Source: Sphingobium sp. SYK-6 (GTDB lineage: Bacteria; Pseudomonadota; Alphaproteobacteria; Sphingomonadales; Sphingomonadaceae). Taken from it: a stretch of DNA of 64,000 nucleotides. Below the pieces are notes generated by a model. The model worked only from the letters and a program-made list of their open reading frames with translations. It searched no databases and was not told where the DNA came from. Positions within the stretch are counted from its first letter, which is position 1. Each line of letters begins with the position of its first letter. The stretch lies in the NCBI RefSeq assembly GCF_000283515.1, contig NC_015976.1, positions 3,504,501 through 3,568,500 on the forward strand. Direction: 5' to 3'. A program made the translations under genes and the position numbers. This document shows, piece by piece, positions 35,087 to 45,898 of this stretch.

Positions 35087-35182
35087 CTCCCGGACTTGAT
35101 CCGGGATCCCGTTGCCTTGGATCTTGCAGGTCCAGCCAGTTCGAAACCGGAGGAAAGCGGGATCCCGGATCAAGTCCGGGAG
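35087..35182. repeat. CCGGGATCCCG palindromic element, copy 3
   Basis: CTCCCGGACTTGATCCGGGA at the left is answered by TCCCGGATCAAGTCCGGGAG at the right. Closest to copy 2 at 28991-29083, sharing GGGAGGACGAACG beyond the right arm. Confidence 0.78.
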
Positions 35183-35485
35183 GACGAACGGAAAAGGCTG
35201 AAAGCTCGCTTCTGGCTCCTCACTGTCCACCAACTTATCCATGCCCCCGAGCGGCGACCATCGCCCCTTGCCGGCCCCTGCCACGCTGCGACAATTTGCG
35301 ACAAGTTTTGCGCCCGGCGACAAAGTCCCGCGACAAAGGCGGGCTATACCCCATTTCAGCGCTTCTCCCACGGCGCTGAAGAGAATGAGCGCGCCTCCCA
35401 CCGTGCTCAGAGTGACTCCCACAGTCCCGCTCGGGCCCCTCCCTCCCACAGGGAGGGGCCAAGGCGTTTCCGGCGGATCAGCCGG

Positions 35486-36271
35486 TCAGCCGGCGGTCCA
35501 CCCTCCATCCACGCTGATATTGGCGCCGGTGATGTTGCTGGCCGCGTCCGAGCCCAGGAACAGCGCGATTTCCGCGACCTGTTCGGCGGTCACGAACTGC
35601 TTGGTCGGCTGGCCGGCCAGCAGCACGTCGTTGATGACCTGTTCGCGCGTCATGTTCCGCGCCTTCATGGTGTCGGGAATCTGGTTCTCGACAAGCGGCG
35701 TCCAGACATAGCCCGGCGAGATGCAATTGGCCGTGACGCCGAAAGTCGCCAGCTCAAGCGCGATCGTCTTGGTAAAGCCGGCCAGCCCGTGCTTGGCCGT
35801 GACATAGGCCGACTTGAACGGCGAGGCGACGAGGGAATGCGCGGACGCGGTCTGGATGATCCGGCCCCACTTCTTCTCCTTCATGTAGGGCACCGCGAGC
35901 CGGGTCGTGTGGAACGCCGAGGTCAGGTTGAGCGCGATGATGAGGTTCCACTTGTCGACCGGAAAGGACTCCACCGGCGCGACATGCTGCGTGCCTGCAT
36001 TGTTGACGAGGATGTCCACGCCCCCGAAGGTTTCCGCCGCCTGCGCCATCATCGCCTCGATCTCGTCCGCGCGGGTGAGGTCGTGCGCGGAATAGATGGC
36101 CTTGCCGCCGCTCGCGGCTTCCAGAGCCAGCCGCTCCTGCTCGATCGCGCCGGCATCGCCGAAGCCATTGATGACGATATTGGCACCTTGCGCCGCGAAA
36201 GCCTTGGCATAGGCAAGCCCGATCCCCGAAGTGGATCCCGTTACCAGCGCCGTCCTGCCTTTCAGAGTCAT
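35486..36271 (-). CDS. bdhA: D-3-hydroxybutyrate dehydrogenase
   Basis: Short-chain dehydrogenase of 261 residues interconverting 3-hydroxybutyrate and acetoacetate with NAD. TGSTSGIGLAYAKAF is the cofactor loop, NNAGTQH the stabilising motif, and the Ser-Tyr-Lys triad lies in IIQTASAHSLVASPFKSAYVTAKHG. The GTQHVAPVESFP and QFVTAEQVAEIALFL blocks are specific for 3-hydroxybutyrate dehydrogenases. Start overlaps the patatin stop by 4 bases (ATGA), so the enzymes are co-translated; this points to polyhydroxybutyrate or ketone-body turnover. Confidence 0.92.
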   Translation of the reverse strand: MTLKGRTALVTGSTSGIGLAYAKAFAAQGANIVINGFGDAGAIEQERLALEAASGGKAIYSAHDLTRADEIEAMMAQAAETFGGVDILVNNAGTQHVAPVESFPVDKWNLIIALNLTSAFHTTRLAVPYMKEKKWGRIIQTASAHSLVASPFKSAYVTAKHGLAGFTKTIALELATFGVTANCISPGYVWTPLVENQIPDTMKARNMTREQVINDVLLAGQPTKQFVTAEQVAEIALFLGSDAASNITGANISVDGGWTAG

Positions 36272-37443
36272 GCCTGCTTCTCCTTGATGCCACTCGGTTC
36301 GAGATCGAACGTCGCGCTCTTTCCGCTGATGATGTTCTGCGCGATCAACTGATTGCCGCGCTCTATCACGGCGGATACGGCTTCGCGCCCCTGAGTCCAG
36401 TGGTCGATCATCGTGCGGCGCGAGAATTCGAAGTCCCGCGCGCCGCGCTCCCAGGCGCGGGAACGGTAGATGAGATGGACGATATTGACCGCGCCTTCCT
36501 CGACGACGGCGGCAAGGGCCTGCGCCTGCGGCGTCCCGGCGAGGTCCGGCGGCAGCACGTCCAGCAAGGCGCGGATCATCTCATGCTCGTGGCGCTGGCG
36601 CAGATAGGCATCCGTCACTTGCCGGGTGCGGCTGGAATATTGGATATCCTTCTGGCGCGACCATACGTCGGTCATTTCCTGAGGCAGAGAGCCGGTGGCC
36701 GGAAAGAGATCGATCTGAAAGATGAGCAGGTCGCCCGTCTGATGCTCCAGCACATGGGAAAGCGGCGTGTTCGAGACGAGACCCCCGTCCCAATAATGCC
36801 GGCCGTCGATCTCCACCGGCGGCAGGCCCGGCGGCAAGGCGCCCGAGGCCATCACGTGCCGCGCGTCGATCCGCCCCCGCCACCGGGGATCCTCATTGTC
36901 GAAATAATAGAAATTGCCGCTTTCGATATCCACGGCCCCGATCGAGAAGCGCATGGGCCCGTGATTCAATCGATCCCAGTCGACGAACCGGTCCAGCGTC
37001 TCGCGCAGCGGGGTGGTGTCGTAGAAGCCGAGCGCTTCCGGCGAGCCGGCGGGCGCCCACCAGGGCGGCAGGATGTTGGGCCGGAAGAAGCCCGGTATGC
37101 CCCACAGCGCGACCGCGCCGGCCGCTGCGAGATGCGCGGCCTCGCGGATATCATGCTGGTCGGGAAGGCAGAAATTGGGCAGGCCGCCGCTTACCAGATC
37201 CCAGAACGCGGTGAGCCGCTCGCTGCGATGCTCCGGGGCGTTGCCTGCGATGATCGCGGCATTCACCGCGCCGATCGAGATGCCGGCCACCCAGTCGATG
37301 CCGATCTCCAGCTCCGCCAGCCGCTCGACGACGCCTGCCTGGTACGAGCCGAGTGCGCCGCCTCCCTGAAGGACGAGGGCCACCTGCTCCGGCAGCGGTA
37401 CGGGGGCCTGGCCGGAATGACGTGGTTTCTTGGGCATATCCAT
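36268..37443 (-). CDS. Patatin-like phospholipase/esterase with DUF3734 tail
   Basis: 391 residues. N-terminal patatin domain with oxyanion loop LVLQGGGALGSYQAG, nucleophile elbow GISIGA and catalytic Asp in YWDGGLVSNTPL, then a conserved C-terminal region (SRTRQVTDAYLRQRHEHEMIRALL, DFEFSRRTMIDHWTQGREAV) of the DUF3734 type. Cytoplasmic; no signal peptide. It forms an overlapping operon with bdhA, which suggests hydrolysis of 3-hydroxybutyrate esters or oligomers rather than a virulence phospholipase. Start ATG 37443 or ATG 37437. Confidence 0.88.
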   Translation of the reverse strand: MDMPKKPRHSGQAPVPLPEQVALVLQGGGALGSYQAGVVERLAELEIGIDWVAGISIGAVNAAIIAGNAPEHRSERLTAFWDLVSGGLPNFCLPDQHDIREAAHLAAAGAVALWGIPGFFRPNILPPWWAPAGSPEALGFYDTTPLRETLDRFVDWDRLNHGPMRFSIGAVDIESGNFYYFDNEDPRWRGRIDARHVMASGALPPGLPPVEIDGRHYWDGGLVSNTPLSHVLEHQTGDLLIFQIDLFPATGSLPQEMTDVWSRQKDIQYSSRTRQVTDAYLRQRHEHEMIRALLDVLPPDLAGTPQAQALAAVVEEGAVNIVHLIYRSRAWERGARDFEFSRRTMIDHWTQGREAVSAVIERGNQLIAQNIISGKSATFDLEPSGIKEKQA

Positions 37444-37598
37444 GGTGCAGTGCAATATCGCAGTTTCGCTCAGGTCGCCATCATATCAAGGGACGAGTCG
37501 ACCTGAATGTGGGATGTCCGGCATTCCCGGGCGCTGCTTTCCAACCGCCTTTCAAGCAGCTAGGTTTGGCGCGAAACGCAGAGTGGAAGGACGGGCCG

Positions 37599-38468
37599 AT
37601 GCGCCTCGATGACCAGCAGGAAAGCCGCAATTACGAGATCCAGCGGGGCGGCGGTGGTGGCGGCTTTGGCGGCGGCGGCATGCTCTCCATGCTGATCCCG
37701 CTCATCGGCAGCCGATTCGGCCTGGGCGGCATCGTGATCGCGATGGGCGTGGTCGCGCTGCTCAATTATGGCGGCGGGCTCACCGAGTCCGCAGGGCCCG
37801 GCACCCAGGTCGAGCGCGGCGCGGCCGGGGAGCGCGGCAGCCTCACCCAGGTGCAGAGCTTCTCCCTGAAAGTGCTGGGCACCACCGAGCGCGTCTGGGA
37901 CGAAATCTACCGGGAGCAGGGCCAACGCTACACACCGGCCGTTCTCTCCTTCTATTCGCAGAGCGGCCAGTCGGGCTGCGGCGCGGCGCAATCGGCCATG
38001 GGGCCCTTCTACTGCCCGCTCGACCGGAAGATCTATCTGGACACCGACTTCTTCCGCGAACTGCAACAGCGCTTCGGGGCGCCGGGCGATTTCGCGCAGG
38101 CCTATGTGATCGCGCATGAAGTGGGCCATCATATCCAGAATCTGGAAGGTACGCTCGGCGAGGTGAACCAGGCGCAGCGGCGCCTGAACGCCACGGAGGC
38201 CAATGCCCTGCAAGTGAAGGTCGAACTGCAGGCCGATTGCTATGCCGGCGTCTGGGGCCGCAGGACTGGCCTCATGGAGCCGGGCGACATGGAGGAAGGC
38301 ATGCGTGCCGCCGAGGCGATCGGTGACGACACGCTCCAGCGTCAGGCCGGCCAGCGCCCGATGCCGGACAGCTTCACGCACGGCTCCAGCGCGCAGCGCA
38401 TGAAATGGCTGCGGCGCGGCCTGGAGACGGGCGATCCGGCGCGGTGCGACACGTTCTCCACGCCCTGA
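37599..38468 (+). CDS. Neutral zinc metallopeptidase (YpfJ family)
   Basis: 289 residues: an N-terminal cytosolic stretch with a Gly run (QRGGGGGGFGGGG), one membrane helix (FGLGGIVIAMGVVALLNYGGG), and an extracytoplasmic zincin domain with YVIAHEVGHHIQN and the downstream third ligand region ELQADCYAGVWG. Cys pairs (SGCGAAQ, YCPLDRK) support a periplasmic location. Start has GGAAGG upstream. Substrate not known. Confidence 0.88.
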   Translation: MRLDDQQESRNYEIQRGGGGGGFGGGGMLSMLIPLIGSRFGLGGIVIAMGVVALLNYGGGLTESAGPGTQVERGAAGERGSLTQVQSFSLKVLGTTERVWDEIYREQGQRYTPAVLSFYSQSGQSGCGAAQSAMGPFYCPLDRKIYLDTDFFRELQQRFGAPGDFAQAYVIAHEVGHHIQNLEGTLGEVNQAQRRLNATEANALQVKVELQADCYAGVWGRRTGLMEPGDMEEGMRAAEAIGDDTLQRQAGQRPMPDSFTHGSSAQRMKWLRRGLETGDPARCDTFSTP

Positions 38469-38699
38469 CCCCGTTCCGCCGAATCAACCGGCGTGATTCG
38501 CCCGACAACGCGACACCGGGCGCCTCCTCGCATCACGAGGGCCGGCAAGGACAGGCTGACGCTACGTCATCCGTCGCCCGGACCAACGCAAATCAACCAC
38601 ATACCGCCGAATTTCGTTTCGGAACTGCGCTGTCCGGAACACACCCGCCCCCTCTTCGCGGAAGCGAGAGAAAAGGCCAAGGATATTCCGTATACGAAT

Positions 38700-38887
38700 C
38701 GCGGGACCACGGACTATCTTTTTATCAATATTAATCAGCATGTTATGAGTTGGTTAGAAATTTTGCACGGCAAAATATCATTTTCGCACTTGCAGCAAAT
38801 TGAGGTTGTGGTAACTAGAACAGGCCTTTCAGGCATCCTCTCCTAAGACTCATGGGCCGGCCTCTTCGAGGCTGGCCCTTTTTTTTT
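38700..38887 (+). ncRNA. Candidate small RNA ending at a strong intrinsic terminator
   Basis: The stretch 38469-39082 has no credible gene. Within it, sequence from about 38690 is markedly AT-rich (CTTTTTATCAATATTAATCA) and leads into an 11-bp terminator with nine T residues, more than 380 bases after the zinc peptidase stop and facing a convergent gene. An orphan, near-perfect terminator preceded by AT-rich sequence is a standard sign of a small RNA. The 5' end is not defined; a late read-through terminator for the peptidase gene is the alternative. Confidence 0.4.
38854..38887 (+). terminator. Strong intrinsic terminator
   Basis: GGGCCGGCCTC (38854-38864) pairs with GAGGCTGGCCC (38868-38878), one G-T wobble, short TTC loop, followed by nine T. 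Confidence 0.88.
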
Positions 38888-39082
38888 GCGCGGAATTGCA
38901 CTAGCAAGACCCGTCTCGCGCGCTTCAAAAAGATTGTTCGGAGAGGAGCCGCCGGTAAGACCGGCACGCGTCGCGTGACAAAGCGGAGGATCGAGCGCTT
39001 GGATGGCAGCTCTCCTCCGCATTTTCGTTTTCAGGGACGTTCATGCTCAGCGAACCGGCATCCGTGCCGGACACGCCGCCTT

Positions 39083-39478
39083 TCAGGGCCTCGGGGTCGC
39101 CTTGCTCACCAGCTTGCGAAGAAAGGGCGGCCCGCTCTCGGCCGGACGGGCACCGACTGGCTTGCGGGCGGCCCGGGGATCGATCGATCCGTCGAAGGCC
39201 ATGCCGATGCGGTCGCCGCGCACCCATGTCACGCGCCCTGCAACATCGCCGACACCGCGCAGCCTGACGACCAGCCGGTCGCCATCCCGCAGATGCGAGT
39301 CGCAGTCGGCCATGAGACCGGTTTCGGAAAGATTGCGGACGCGCGCCTTGCCGAGCGGCTGCCCTGCTTCGTCCAGCAACGTGGTCAGCAGGAACAGACT
39401 GTCCCGCTTCGCGCCGCGCTTGGACGCCTTGTCAGGTGCATCGCTGTGCAGGATCGGCGTGGGGTCTGATTCTGCCAT
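39083..39478 (-). CDS. PilZ-domain protein
   Basis: 131 residues with a single PilZ domain: RGAKR supplies the RxxxR motif (residues about 21-25) and NLSETG the (D/N)xSxxG motif (about 49-54), the pair that binds cyclic di-GMP. Short Pro/Arg-rich C-terminus. No output domain, so it acts by protein contact or is a degenerate adaptor. Upstream neighbour on the same strand is dksA, 52 bases before; they may be co-transcribed. Confidence 0.83.
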   Translation of the reverse strand: MAESDPTPILHSDAPDKASKRGAKRDSLFLLTTLLDEAGQPLGKARVRNLSETGLMADCDSHLRDGDRLVVRLRGVGDVAGRVTWVRGDRIGMAFDGSIDPRAARKPVGARPAESGPPFLRKLVSKATPRP

Positions 39479-39530
39479 GGGGCCCGATCTGCCATGGCCA
39501 TGGTATAGAAAGATTTAAAAGCGGCGCGTT

Positions 39531-39998
39531 TCAGTCGTCGCGAGAGACTTTTTCCTGCCGCTCGTGCCGCTCCTGCGCTTCCACTGTCATGGTGGCGATC
39601 GGCCGCGCTTCGAGACGGCCCAGCGAGATCGGCTCTCCCGTCACTTCGCAATAGCCATATTCGCCTTCGTCGATCCGGCGCAGGGCGGCATCGATCTTGG
39701 AGATGAGCTTGCGCTGCCGGTCCCGCGTACGCAGCTCGATGGACCAGTCGGTCTCGCTCGAGGCGCGGTCGTTAAGGTCGGGTTCGCGCAGCGGTTCGCT
39801 CTGCAGCACCGCCAGGGTGCCTTCCGCTTCCGCCAGGATCTGCTTCTTCCATTCAAGCAGCCGGCGCCGGAAATATTCCTGCTGCCGCGGCCCCATGAAC
39901 TCCTCGTCCGCCGAGGGACGGTAGCCTTCCGGCAGATCGATGCCAGAGCCACCGGCACCGGAGATGTCCTTTTCCGACGAACCTGCAAGGGAAGCCAT
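39531..39998 (-). CDS. dksA: RNA polymerase-binding factor DksA (cysteine-poor)
   Basis: 155 residues; binds the secondary channel of RNA polymerase and works with ppGpp. The coiled-coil (EYFRRRLLEWKKQILAEAEGTL ... ETDWSIELRTRDRQRKLISKID) includes the tip residues, and the globular end reads GEYGYCEVTGEPISLGRLEARPIATMTVEAQERHE. Only the first of the four zinc Cys remains; the others are Thr, Thr and Ala, as in many alphaproteobacterial DksA proteins, so folding cannot depend on zinc. ATG 39998 has a GGAG site; the frame's TTG just upstream is unlikely. Confidence 0.92.
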   Translation of the reverse strand: MASLAGSSEKDISGAGGSGIDLPEGYRPSADEEFMGPRQQEYFRRRLLEWKKQILAEAEGTLAVLQSEPLREPDLNDRASSETDWSIELRTRDRQRKLISKIDAALRRIDEGEYGYCEVTGEPISLGRLEARPIATMTVEAQERHERQEKVSRDD

Positions 39999-40190
39999 CA
40001 ACTACTCCGCGATCTTCCGGTACCCTGTCTCGGGCGGCTCTGGCGCGGGCCTATAAAGCGCCCTCAGGGACGAAACAAGCTATCTTTCCGAGCCCTTGAA
40101 CCGCCGCTGAACACCCGCAATTTCGGGTTCGCCATAATTCACTTCCCCATCCCAAGTCATTACTTGAAATCATTCTGTGCCCGATTGGAA

Positions 40191-40290
40191 CATTAACCAT
40201 ATCTCTTACGAATATCGGCGATGAATCAGTATTAACGGGCATCAAAACGAAGTTAATTGGATTGAAGTTAAGGTTTTATTTTGCGTTGTA
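40191..40290 (+). promoter_or_regulatory. AT-rich control region with TTAAC half sites
   Basis: The 356-base gap before the Ser-rich protein gene contains ATTAACCATAT (40192-40202), identical to an 11-mer in front of ctrA, plus TTAAC at about 40234, GTTAATT at about 40252 and GTTAAGG at about 40266. None forms an exact TTAA-N7-TTAAC site. CtrA control is possible, not established. Confidence 0.4.
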
Positions 40291-40354
40291 GGCAATTGAA
40301 TTGCCCGCTGCCGGAAACGTCAACCGCGAGCACAGTTCGGAAGAGTGGCTGAAC

Positions 40355-42866
<2,512 letters not shown>

Positions 42867-42867
<1 letters not shown>

Positions 42868-43631
42868 TGCGCATTCTCCTCACCAATGACGATGGCGTTC
42901 ACGCGCCGGGGCTCGAAGTGCTCGAGCGCATTGCCCGCACGCTCTCCGACGACATCTGGATCGTCGCGCCGATGGAGGAGCAGTCCGGCGCCGGGCACAG
43001 CCTCACGCTCTCCCGGCCGCTGCGCGTGCGCAAGCATGGCGAGAAGCATTACAGCGTCTCGGGCACGCCGACCGACGCTGTGATGATGGCGATCGGCCAT
43101 CTGATGAAGGACCAAAGGCCGGACCTGGTGCTCTCCGGCGTCAATCGCGGCGCCAATCTCGGCGAGGACGTCACTTATTCCGGGACGGTTTCTGCCGCCA
43201 TGGAAGGCGCCATCTCGGGCGTGCGGTCGATCGCGCTCAGCCAGGTCTATTCGCGCGAGGGGCTGGGCGATGCCATCCCCTTCGAGGCGGCCGAAGCCTG
43301 GGGCGAGCGCGTCGTGCGCGCGCTGCTTGCCCAGCCGGGCCGGGCAAGGACGCTCGTCAACGTCAATTTCCCCGCGCTGCCGGCCGATGCGATCAGGGGA
43401 ATCAAGGTCGCCCGGCAGGGCTTCCACCAGGTCGACCGCACCCGCATCGTGCGCGGCACCGACCCGCGCGGCTATGACTATTTCTGGTTCGGCCTCGATC
43501 ACAGCGATTCGGCACCCGAGGACAGCGATCTGGCAGCCGTGGCGGAAGGCTATATTTCGGTCACGCCGCTGCATTTCGACCTGACGCATGACGCTTCGCT
43601 GGCCGCATTGCGCGAAGGCCTCACGCCCTGA
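42867..43631 (+). CDS. surE: 5'/3'-nucleotidase SurE
   Basis: Metal-dependent nucleotidase/exopolyphosphatase for stationary-phase survival. 254 residues with the metal site MRILLTNDDGVHAPG (Asp8, Asp9), Ser/Asn ligands in EEQSGAGHSLT and LSGVNRGANLGEDVTYSGTV. Coupled to serS. The usual partners pcm and nlpD do not follow within this window. Confidence 0.96.
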
Positions 43632-43825
43632 ACAGCCCCTCCCGGGTCCGGCCCTTCGGCCCGCTTGGGAGTGCGCCATCATTCGCGGATGCAAAAAAAC
43701 GGAGTCGCCCGACGGGCCCGTTGTCCCGTTGCGGTACGCCCGGACATGGAAAAACGGCCGCGCCGACCTGCCCGAAGCCAGCTTTTCAGGGACATTCCCA
43801 TCCCTTTTCCGACGCGCGGAGAAGG

Positions 43826-43852
43826 TTAATTTTCGATTAACCACATTTGACA
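43826..43852 (+). promoter_or_regulatory. Full-consensus CtrA box overlapping a promoter
   Basis: TTAA-TTTTCGA-TTAAC (43826-43841) matches the CtrA consensus TTAA-N7-TTAAC exactly and is itself a GGTTAA/TTAACC palindrome. A -35-like TTGACA starts at 43847, about 80 bases upstream of the PEP-CTERM gene. CtrA just upstream of the -35 suits activation. Confidence 0.75.
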
Positions 43853-43925
43853 CGCTCCCGCAGTTGCGCAATCATACCCCATGCGGCTTGCCTGACCGAG
43901 GGCCGCACACAAGTGGGAGATATCA

Positions 43926-44528
43926 ATGAAAACGACGCTCAAGGCCCTCGCGGCCGCGACTGCGCTTACGGCGGCTGCACTGGTCGCCGCTCCGGCAAGT
44001 GCCGGAACCCTCATCCTCGACGTGACCGATGTGGACAGCGTCGATGGTCTGGGCAGTCCTGACAACGTCTTCGGCTTCTTCAACATTGGCGCCGGTTCGC
44101 TCGTCACGTCGATCGCCTGGGACCTGGTGATGTATGCCGACTCGCCGTCCTGGCTCAGCGAGATGTCCATCTATTTCGGTGACTCGGCCGGGCTGAGCTC
44201 CGTCATCCTGACGCCCGCCGTCGGGGACACCTTCCCCGGTACCGGCGCTTATGCCGGCAGCGGCTATCTGCCCGATCTGGGTCTCGATTTCGCGGTGGGC
44301 GCCGATGGCCTGCTGTACATCGAGTTCTTCGAAGCCTTCGACGACTTCCCCAATGACTGGGACGGCTTCTATCTCTCCGGCACGCTGACCATCGACTATG
44401 ACGAAGTCGGCGGCCCGGTCGCGCCGATCCCCGAGCCCGCCACCTGGGCGATGATGATCGGTGGCCTGGGCGCCGCCGGCGCGATGCTCCGTCGTCGCAA
44501 GGCCAATGTTTCGGTGAACTTCGCCTAA
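43926..44528 (+). CDS. PEP-CTERM sorting-domain protein
   Basis: 200 residues: signal peptide (MKTTLKALAAATALTAAALV, cut after ASA), an acidic beta-rich body (TLILDVTDVDSVDGLG ... WDGFYLSGTLTIDYDEV) with no known domain, and the C-terminal signal PIPEPATWAMMIGGLG with an RRRK stop, the sphingomonad PEP-CTERM form recognised by exosortase. It would be exported, cleaved and released or displayed with exopolysaccharide. An exact CtrA box upstream ties its expression to the cell cycle. No exosortase gene is in the window. Own terminator follows. Confidence 0.9.
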   Translation: MKTTLKALAAATALTAAALVAAPASAGTLILDVTDVDSVDGLGSPDNVFGFFNIGAGSLVTSIAWDLVMYADSPSWLSEMSIYFGDSAGLSSVILTPAVGDTFPGTGAYAGSGYLPDLGLDFAVGADGLLYIEFFEAFDDFPNDWDGFYLSGTLTIDYDEVGGPVAPIPEPATWAMMIGGLGAAGAMLRRRKANVSVNFA

Positions 44529-44549
44529 GCATTGAGATAACAGGGAAAG

Positions 44550-44588
44550 GGGGTCGCCGGCGCACAGGCCGGCGACCCCTTTCTCTTT
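44550..44588 (+). terminator. Terminator of the PEP-CTERM gene
   Basis: GGGGTCGCCGGC (44550-44561) pairs perfectly with GCCGGCGACCCC (44568-44579), followed by TTTCTCTTTT. Confidence 0.88.
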
Positions 44589-44726
44589 TCCGGTCCCGCC
44601 CGTGGCGGCGCCGACCGCAGCATCGGCGCTTTTTCGCGACCTGGGCCACTGCAGACATACTGACAAACGGCAGGCACGTCCGACGCGGCTTGCCCGCCGG
44701 GCCGCGTGCTGGCAGAAGCACGCTCG

Positions 44727-45791
44727 ATGCTGCGTCGCGACGATCCGCGGGCCCCGGTGCCGGCCTTTCTGAGACGCCGCTCCGCTTTGCCCATGTGGGC
44801 GGACCTGGCATGGCGCGTCGGGCTGATTTTCGCGCTGGTGTCGGCCGTGCTGATCGTCCACTGGATCGAACGCGATGGCCTGCAGGACAATCTCGATGGC
44901 CAGATCAGTTTCATCGATGTCCTTTATTTCACCACCGTCACCGTCACGACGGTCGGCTATGGCGACATCGTTCCGGTCACCGATTCGACGCGGCTTTTCG
45001 AGACCTTCTTCGTCACGCCGATCCGCATCTTCGTCTGGCTCATTTTCCTCGGAACGGCCTATCACTTCGTCTTCCGCAACGTTTGGCACAGGTGGCGCAT
45101 GTCCCGTATCCAGAAGTCCCTGACCGGGCACATCGTGGTCGCCGGCTATGGCACCAGCGGGGCCGAGGCCGTCCGCGAGCTGATCGCCCGCGGCATGAAG
45201 CCCGAGTGCATCGTCGTGATCGACGGGCAGGAGGAGTCTCTTGCCCTGGCGGAAGCGGTGGGGTGCAATGTGCTCAAGGGAGATGCCACGCGCGACCAGA
45301 CGCTGAACGATGTGCGCGTCAGCCAGGCACGCACGCTCATCGTTTCCGCCGGCCGGGACGACACGTCCATCCTCATCACGCTCACCGCCCGCCATCTCGC
45401 GCCCCATCTGCCCATCAGCGTGGTGGTGCGCGCGAGTGACAACGAGCAGCTCGCCCGGCAGGCAGGCGCCACCACCGTCATCAATCCGGTGAGTTTCGCG
45501 GGCCTGCTGCTCGCGGGCTCCTGGGAAGGGCCGCATGTCGCCGATTATATCGCCGATCTCGCTGCCACGGGGGGACGCGTAAAGCTCAACGAGCGGGCAG
45601 TCCAGCCCGGGGAAATCGGCAAGCCGCTCTCCAGCCTCCGCCCCGGCATCGGCGTCCGGGTCTATCGGGGAGGCCGGCCGATCGGTTTCTGGGAGCGGGA
45701 AGCACAGAGCCTGGCGGCGGGCGACATGATCATCGAGATCATCCAGGGCGCGGGCGGAGAACCGGGCGGGGAGCCAGACGGGACGGGCTGA
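44727..45791 (+). CDS. Potassium channel with RCK/TrkA-N regulatory domain
   Basis: About 354 residues: one helix ([20 protein letters not shown]), pore loop with selectivity filter [12 protein letters not shown], second helix ([18 protein letters not shown]), then a cytosolic Rossmann RCK domain ([43 protein letters not shown]) and a C-terminal TrkA-C-like part. This is the two-helix MthK-type architecture gated by a bound ligand. The start may be GTG 44706 or ATG 44727; neither has a strong ribosome site. Confidence 0.9.
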   Translation: MLRRDDPRAPVPAFLRRRSALPMWADLAWRVGLIFALVSAVLIVHWIERDGLQDNLDGQISFIDVLYFTTVTVTTVGYGDIVPVTDSTRLFETFFVTPIRIFVWLIFLGTAYHFVFRNVWHRWRMSRIQKSLTGHIVVAGYGTSGAEAVRELIARGMKPECIVVIDGQEESLALAEAVGCNVLKGDATRDQTLNDVRVSQARTLIVSAGRDDTSILITLTARHLAPHLPISVVVRASDNEQLARQAGATTVINPVSFAGLLLAGSWEGPHVADYIADLAATGGRVKLNERAVQPGEIGKPLSSLRPGIGVRVYRGGRPIGFWEREAQSLAAGDMIIEIIQGAGGEPGGEPDGTG

Positions 45792-45898
45792 GTCCCCGCA
45801 ATATCGTCGGTCCGCCGGCCACTGTCATCCCGTTCACCGATGAAAACCGCGCGCCGACTCGCCTTTTGGGCCGGACGTCCCTATATGCGCGCGCAATC

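Larger units (their letters stand above)
33509..35485. other. Repeat-rich, decayed intergenic stretch
   Basis: Nearly 2 kb with no convincing intact gene. It is less GC-rich than its surroundings and holds the repeats at 34345-34432 and 35087-35182 plus fragments related to the composite repeat: GTCGTGTCCG near 34456, GTCGTATCCG near 34953, TGTGGGGAGCGGACACC near 34517 and TGGATAAATTCG at 33750. Two short frames (33847-34179 and 34569-34997, minus) lack ATG starts or run into repeats; they may be gene remnants. Confidence 0.6.

Noticed and set aside
38493..38846. Plus-strand frame of 117 codons before the orphan terminator
   Set aside because: Composition changes abruptly from GC-rich to AT-rich, no ribosome site, no domain; better explained as non-coding.
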